DNA from: Ichthyophonus hoferi
Taxonomy: Eukaryota; Opisthokonta; Ichthyosporea; Ichthyophonida; Ichthyophonidae
DNA: 12,500 nt
Assembly (NCBI GenBank): GCA_002751075.1
Contig: NAOQ01000254.1
Span: 57,175-69,674 of the forward strand
Direction: 5' to 3'
In this document: positions 11,101 through 12,500 of the stretch, in pieces
How the letters are laid out: each line of letters starts with the position of its first letter
Numbering within the stretch: the first letter of the stretch is position 1
Program-made: the position numbers and the translations under genes
The notes under the pieces: generated by a model
Seen by the model: the letters and a program-made list of their open reading frames with translations, nothing else
Databases searched by the model: none
Told to the model about the DNA's origin: nothing

Positions 11101-12099
11101 ATCTTATAAGTATAAAAGGTGTGTCGAGTATAAATATATTTACAACACAGATTAGCATAGCTGTAGTTCTATTTAATTAAATAAACAATTAGTATTAAAT
11201 AAACTGTTAATTAGTCTATATATGGTACAATATTTTATGAGTTTTTAGGTGTCAGTCTATGACAGAACCTATTTTATTGACTGGGCAGTGATAACCGAAT
11301 AAAGCCCAGTTATAACAATTCCAATTAGTCCATCAATAAAATAATTAGTTATTAGGTTGCCAAGTTGTGTATATACTGTGTATAAATTTAGAATGCATAA
11401 AACAGTTAGTTTATCCAGTAGAAGCAAACACATAAAGACAGAATAAAACACATCCTACAGAATGTTCAATCTTTAAAGAGGGATCATACTTGTTTCTCTG
11501 CCGCAGCTTCCCTGGCATCATTAAGAAATTGACGGAAATAATTCATATCCCTTCCTTGTGATTGGATAAATAAATTATGAAGTAAAATATTAGTTTGAAA
11601 AAGGCTTGAGATTTTAAAGTCTGGTACAAATTTGACTTTAAATATAGTTTATTATAATTAAGATAGGAAAATATGATGAGACATGTAAATAATAAATAAT
11701 TTAATTTTAGGCTCTAATTGGTTGTATGTAATGACTTATTTGATAGCAGAAGAGAGCCATGGGATTATTAGTCAACGGTATTTTAAAATGTATATTTAAA
11801 CCTGTGCCTAACTGATTAGTTCAATATATATACTAAAAAATGGAGAGAAAGGCTAATAAGAATAGTAAAAAACAAAAAATATATATATATATAAATTAGC
11901 AATTAAATATTAAAAATTAAAAATTAAAACAATTATTTTAATAATTAAAAATTTTTTTTAAAAAAAGCAGTAAACAAATAATAAAGCTTTTTAGGGTTTA
12001 TAAAACATACCCAATGTAGTTAGCTTGACTGTTTCCCAGGGCGACCCTGACTGTAAATCCACCATGTTCTTTTCTCTTTTTCTCTCTACTATCAACCAT
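4960..12099 (-). CDS. BCS1-type mitochondrial AAA chaperone (5' end beyond window)
   Basis: Exons, in order of transcription: 12011-12099, 11490-11554, 10323-10475, 8587-8690, 7585-7694, 6935-7020, 5550-5665, 4960-5182. Intron phases are 1, 0, 0, 2, 1, 0, 2, all GT-AG, and the joined frame has no stop until TAG at 4962-4960. The 314 codons match the BCS1-specific domain, the AAA core and the C-terminal subdomain. BCS1 is a heptameric inner-membrane ATPase that moves the folded Rieske iron-sulfur protein across the inner membrane for complex III assembly. Key parts are Walker [10 protein letters not shown], Walker B IVLLEDID, sensor 1 MTTNH and arginine finger LIRPGRVD. Against the familiar human protein (about 420 residues) roughly the first 110 residues are missing: the targeting and transmembrane part. 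The 6.2 kb of introns are full of decayed repeats, but the exons look intact. Identity is very secure; the exact 5' end of the first visible exon is not. Confidence 0.93.
5183..5549 (-). other. BCS1 intron, low-complexity AT
   Basis: A 367-base intron made largely of AT runs, including TAATAA-rich sequence at 5440-5510. No repeat-family member or gene is seen. Confidence 0.7.
5550..5665 (-). CDS. BCS1 exon g: sensor 1 and arginine finger
   Basis: 116 bases after a TATCCCAG acceptor, with TTCTAAC (branch-site-like) about 25 bases before it, ending in phase 2 at GTACCT. It encodes [20 protein letters not shown], then [18 protein letters not shown]. These are the sensor-1 Asn (MTTNH) and the LIRPGRVD second-region-of-homology motif with the trans-acting arginines. 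Confidence 0.94.
5725..5905 (+). repeat. AT microsatellite and partial LTR-like core
   Basis: Near 5727-5790 a TTGTTATGTTATTATAT unit is imperfectly repeated. At about 5850-5905 the block TTAATTAGTTTATATGT...TATTCTATAT...GCATAAAGG matches the TATA-bearing core at 7270-7315 and the array at 10960-11275. It is read as a partial member of the same family within the BCS1 intron 5666-6934. Confidence 0.45.
6094..6400 (+). repeat. LTR-like repeat, member 1 (decayed)
   Basis: Lines up from its start with the member at 7858: GCTGGAACCTAAGCG against TGTTGGAACCAAAGCG, then a T-rich block, TTACTTATTACTATAGAAAAA, TTGTGAAC and TTCTTATTGGTTCAG, then a TATA-like ATAGTATATAAAT near 6308. The 3' limit is unclear. 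Probably an old solo LTR or fragment; no coding part remains. Confidence 0.6.
6438..6692 (-). repeat. LTR-like repeat, member 2, inverted (decayed)
   Basis: Read on the minus strand it begins TGTTAGAGACAAGTGTTCA and ends TTAGTGTTGAACA, so it has TGTT...AACA ends over 255 bases. Inside are the family landmarks: TTGCTTATTACTATAGAAAAGG, GTTCCTTCCTA and TTTTTATTGGTTTGGAGC. It faces the member at 6094, forming a tail-to-tail pair in one intron. No target-site duplication is evident. Confidence 0.6.
6935..7020 (-). CDS. BCS1 exon f: AAA core after Walker B
   Basis: 86 bases. It encodes (D)[16 protein letters not shown], then [12 protein letters not shown], the conserved TFSGLLNALDG region of BCS1. 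The loop between DAAF and VTFSG is a few residues shorter than in the human protein and nearer the yeast length. Two donors overlap at the end: GTAGGT directly after GGG keeps the frame with the next exon, while GTAACC four bases on does not, so the first is chosen. The upstream intron ends in CCTAACCCTAAC, two possible branch sites, about 25 bases before the acceptor. Confidence 0.92.
7033..7422 (+). repeat. LTR-like repeat, member 3, with 134-base internal duplication
   Basis: Starts near TGTTGATTTCAG, 13 bases from a BCS1 exon, and ends CCATCCATAACA. An internal duplication shows as AATCGGATTAT at 7124-7134 and 7258-7268 with similar flanks. A TATA-like AGTATAAAAGGG lies at 7305-7316. The AATATAGCTACATA block near 7155 is shared with the members at 8196 and 8725, and the 3' third matches the one ending at 8178. 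Its 5' limit is uncertain because the same bases serve as the splice branch region of BCS1. Confidence 0.55.
7426..7523 (+). repeat. short tandem repeat, about 19-22 base units
   Basis: Four to five units of GAGATAATAACTACAACAC type begin at 7426, 7445, 7464, 7484 and 7506. The array directly follows the AACA end of member 3. The same motif (ATAATAACTACA) follows members at 8178 and about 9054, so it belongs to the family's adjacent inner sequence rather than to this locus. Confidence 0.7.
7585..7694 (-). CDS. BCS1 exon e: Walker B
   Basis: 110 bases between an ATCTTAG acceptor and a GTAAGA donor. It encodes (N)[18 protein letters not shown], then [10 protein letters not shown] and SIVLLEDI. 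It carries the BCS1 L.DDRL motif and the Walker B strand, with the second Asp of EDID formed across the next splice (G|AT). Confidence 0.95.
7858..8178 (+). repeat. LTR-like repeat, member 4 (best-defined)
   Basis: A 321-base unit beginning TGTTGGAACC and ending CCAAATGAACA, typical of LTR ends. Landmarks are a T-rich block, an A11 tract, GGTTACCTCCTAG, AATTGGTGCTCC and TTATTGGTTAGG, then a TATA-like GTAGCTATATAAAG at about 8033-8046. The motif GGATAATAACTACAA follows directly, as after other members. It sits in the BCS1 intron 7695-8586. No gag or pol remains. An LTR origin is inferred from ends, length and TATA box; no matching partner LTR with an inner coding region is present. Confidence 0.6.
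8196..8520 (-). repeat. LTR-like repeat, member 5, inverted (decayed)
   Basis: On the minus strand it shares, in order, AATATAGTTACATGTA, AATTGGTGCTGG, a TATA-like GAAGTATAAAAAGG (about 8371-8384), GATACTGAATAAATGCTAT and CTACTTG...TTGCCA with the member at 8725. The closest match, near 8260-8400, is plain by eye. With member 4 it forms a second tail-to-tail inverted pair filling almost the whole intron. Outer limits are approximate. Confidence 0.6.
8587..8690 (-). CDS. BCS1 exon d: Walker A
   Basis: 104 bases after an ATCATCAG acceptor, ending in phase 2 before GTAATT. It encodes [15 protein letters not shown], then [19 protein letters not shown]. The P-loop is G-T-P-G-S-G-K-S-S, where BCS1 proteins usually have GPP at the start; Thr is unusual there, but the catalytic Gly-Lys-Ser is kept. 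A CTAAC branch-site-like motif lies about 35 bases upstream of the exon. Confidence 0.95.
8725..9054 (+). repeat. LTR-like repeat, member 6 (decayed)
   Basis: Begins near TGTTAGATTATAG and ends about CACCCTTAAAAT, where member 3 has CACCCATCCATAACA. It shares AATATAGCTACATA, a TATA-like GAAAGTATAAAGAG (about 8929-8942), TGATGATACTGAATAAAAGC and CTCTGCTTGCCA with member 5. It lies 34 bases from a BCS1 exon; its TGTTAG start reads CTAACA on the gene strand, so part of it may simply be a branch site. Confidence 0.6.
9055..9190 (+). repeat. degenerate ATAATAACTAC tandem array
   Basis: Behind member 6 the motif recurs loosely with ATAATTATTA, AATAATAAGTAC, ATAATAACTAAAG and GGTAATAACTACAG at spacings of about 20-25 bases, like the array at 7426-7523. 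This supports a shared inner region of the repeat family. Confidence 0.5.
9191..9540. other. BCS1 intron, no further feature
   Basis: About 20% G+C, with no recognisable repeat or exon. Confidence 0.5.
9541..9717 (+). repeat. LTR-like repeat, member 7, 5' part
   Basis: Begins TGTGAGAACA and shares TTCTTATTATTGTTAT, GAGAAAAAAGGGTTCCTTCCTA and TATTAATTGGTGACCTAGCTC with members 2 and 4. The TATA-bearing half is not recognisable. It ends near CAAACACA, so it is either truncated or diverged. Confidence 0.5.
9718..10078. other. BCS1 intron, low-complexity AT
   Basis: Contains an ACATACATGTATGCCTACATACATGCAT stretch of imperfect tetranucleotide repeats (about 9768-9797, ACAT/GCAT type) and a (TA)n run at about 9863-9877. 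Nothing coding is seen. Confidence 0.5.
10079..10318 (+). repeat. CATAA/CATAG pentanucleotide microsatellite
   Basis: Tandem CATAA units with CATAG variants are densest at 10080-10113 and 10146-10213, with degenerate units on to 10318. On the BCS1 strand this reads TTATG repeats starting almost at the 5' splice site (GTATGTTTATGTTAGG, from 10322). Overlapping open frames of Cys/Tyr/Met/Leu composition on the minus strand are a by-product of the repeat. Confidence 0.93.
10323..10475 (-). CDS. BCS1 exon c: link into the AAA domain
   Basis: 153 bases, 51 codons, phase 0 at both ends, acceptor ATACAG and donor GTATGT. It encodes [18 protein letters not shown], then [13 protein letters not shown], then a lysine-rich stretch ending FINSSK. 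This is the hallmark BCS1 segment (YT..G.EWR.FG.PR..RPL.SVVL) that closes the family-specific domain and opens the AAA fold. Confidence 0.95.
10498..10870 (+). repeat. dispersed repeat, copy 2 (antisense in a BCS1 intron)
   Basis: Matches 1157-1530 in the same orientation, with shared blocks TTGGAGTAT near the start, CTATCAAACCTA at about 10600, ATAAATTAAC and CTGACATGCGTCATT at 10780-10794. It begins about 20 bases from exon c of BCS1. A weaker match near 10950 (AAGACTGCT) hints that it runs further. Confidence 0.7.
10960..11275 (+). repeat. tandem array of TATA-bearing repeat cores
   Basis: AATTAGTCTATATATG occurs exactly three times, at 10963-10978, 11076-11091 and 11209-11224 (spacings 113 and 133), each followed by a related block such as TATAAGTATAAAAGGTGTGTC at 11105-11125. 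The last unit continues GTGTCAGTC...GACAGAACC, resembling 7315-7335 in member 3. It is probably a tandemly duplicated piece of the LTR-like family. Confidence 0.7.
11280..11310. repeat. short perfect inverted repeat (hairpin)
   Basis: ACTGGGC at 11280-11286 and GCCCAGT at 11304-11310, a 7-base stem with a 17-base loop, G+C-rich for this intron. It could form a small hairpin in the RNA of either strand; no function is indicated. Confidence 0.4.
11490..11554 (-). CDS. BCS1 exon b: BCS1-specific domain, second part
   Basis: A 65-base exon between a CACAAG acceptor and a GTATGA donor. It encodes (G)[21 protein letters not shown], matching the helix that follows the TLG motif in BCS1 (T.LG.DR..F..IL.EAR..A). 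The phase-1 join gives GGA (Gly) across the splice, and the exon ends on a full codon. Confidence 0.88.
11555..12010 (-). other. BCS1 intron, low-complexity AT
   Basis: A 456-base intron with a (TA)n run at about 11880-11893 and a poly-A/T stretch near 11945-11967. No repeat-family member is clear. Confidence 0.6.
12011..12099 (-). CDS. BCS1 exon a: end of BCS1-specific domain, first part
   Basis: 89 bases after a GGGCAG acceptor, ending TTG-G before GTATGT. It encodes [11 protein letters not shown], then [19 protein letters not shown], matching the family pattern W..VER....M.DL..G.PWE...T.LG. Reading continues open a little upstream, and a TAGTAG tandem sits just downstream of the chosen acceptor, so the 5' boundary is uncertain by some codons. 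The chosen site keeps the conserved Trp. Confidence 0.8.
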
Positions 12100-12500
12100 C
12101 TGCCCATGTCATAAATTGTTACATAAATTATTTTAGTATATGTAGAGATTGATAGATCTGTTTATTGTAATCAATAGTTTTTATTGATTGACCACGATCA
12201 ATATTGTGATCATAATCTTGATTTATAGTAGTATTATAGGATAGTAATATTTGTATAATTCATGTATATTCTATGTGCGCAATATTAAACAAAGACTGCA
12301 ATTTTTATAAATTATATAAGTATGTTCCAGACCACATTTGTATTATGGGTTTTGTTGCTCCTAATTATGATGTATTAAGTTAGGTAAGTAGCTAAGTTAT
12401 ACTCGGAGCTCAGTCTACGTATGTTAAACTTTAAAGCACAGGTTAAACAGACACTTCAGTAAATTACCTCTCATATCAATTAAATTATTTAAGCTGCGTC
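12100..12500 (-). other. upstream BCS1 intron, no exon recognised
   Basis: By gene logic this should be intron leading to the missing 5' exon or exons. I looked for the expected segment with a PG.G.H-type motif before the conserved Trp and did not find it. Short inverted repeats built on GATCAATATTGTGATC occur near 12195-12213. Confidence 0.5.

Noticed and set aside
11269-11451. Minus-strand 60-codon hydrophobic frame
   Set aside because: Falls in a BCS1 intron; no motif and no splice logic.
12461-12500. Possible upstream BCS1 exon before a GTAATT at the right edge
   Set aside because: The only open frame reads RSLNNLIDMR, does not resemble the expected segment, and its phase does not suit the chosen acceptor at 12099.

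Overview
The window is nuclear DNA of a eukaryote. Its genes are split by GT-AG introns, it is very AT-rich (introns look roughly 20-25% G+C, exons and one intergenic island nearer 38-50%), and degenerate dispersed repeats fill most of the noncoding space. Several introns carry a CTAAC-type branch site a short way before the acceptor, as is common in fungi. The standard code fits: no stop codon falls inside any exon, and the genes end in TAA and TAG. An early-diverging filamentous fungus with a repeat-swollen genome would fit, but the sequence does not fix the lineage.

Two genes are clear, both on the minus strand. (1) A BCS1-type mitochondrial AAA ATPase runs from the right edge down to 4960. 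Eight exons, 946 coding bases and 314 complete codons, are joined by seven introns of 367-1632 bases, and all phases agree. The 5' exon or exons, encoding the targeting and membrane segment, lie beyond the window or are not recognisable. (2) An ankyrin-repeat plus PX-domain protein of 405 residues runs from 3602 to 2057. It has two exons and one 328-base intron; the second exon completes the PX domain. The two genes are 1357 bases apart, head to tail, and their products (complex III assembly; phosphoinositide membrane binding) have no evident link.

Layout: 1-1150, AT-rich intergenic DNA with no gene seen. 1157-1700, copy 1 of a dispersed repeat. 2057-3602, the ankyrin-PX gene. 3603-4959, intergenic DNA with a G+C-richer island carrying unexplained open frames on both strands. 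4960-12099, BCS1. The BCS1 introns hold at least eight decayed members of an LTR-like repeat family (partial at 5850; 6094 +, 6438 -, 7033 +, 7858 +, about 8196 -, 8725 +, 9541 +), a tandem array of related TATA-bearing units (10960-11275), a second copy of the 1157 repeat (about 10498-10870) and a long CATAA pentanucleotide tract beside a 5' splice site.

Nothing here amounts to a proven new system. The points most worth a second look are the repeat family, with its TATA-like cores mostly antisense to BCS1 and its inverted pairs around two exons; the repeat shared between the intergenic DNA and a BCS1 intron; and the unrecognised open-frame island.
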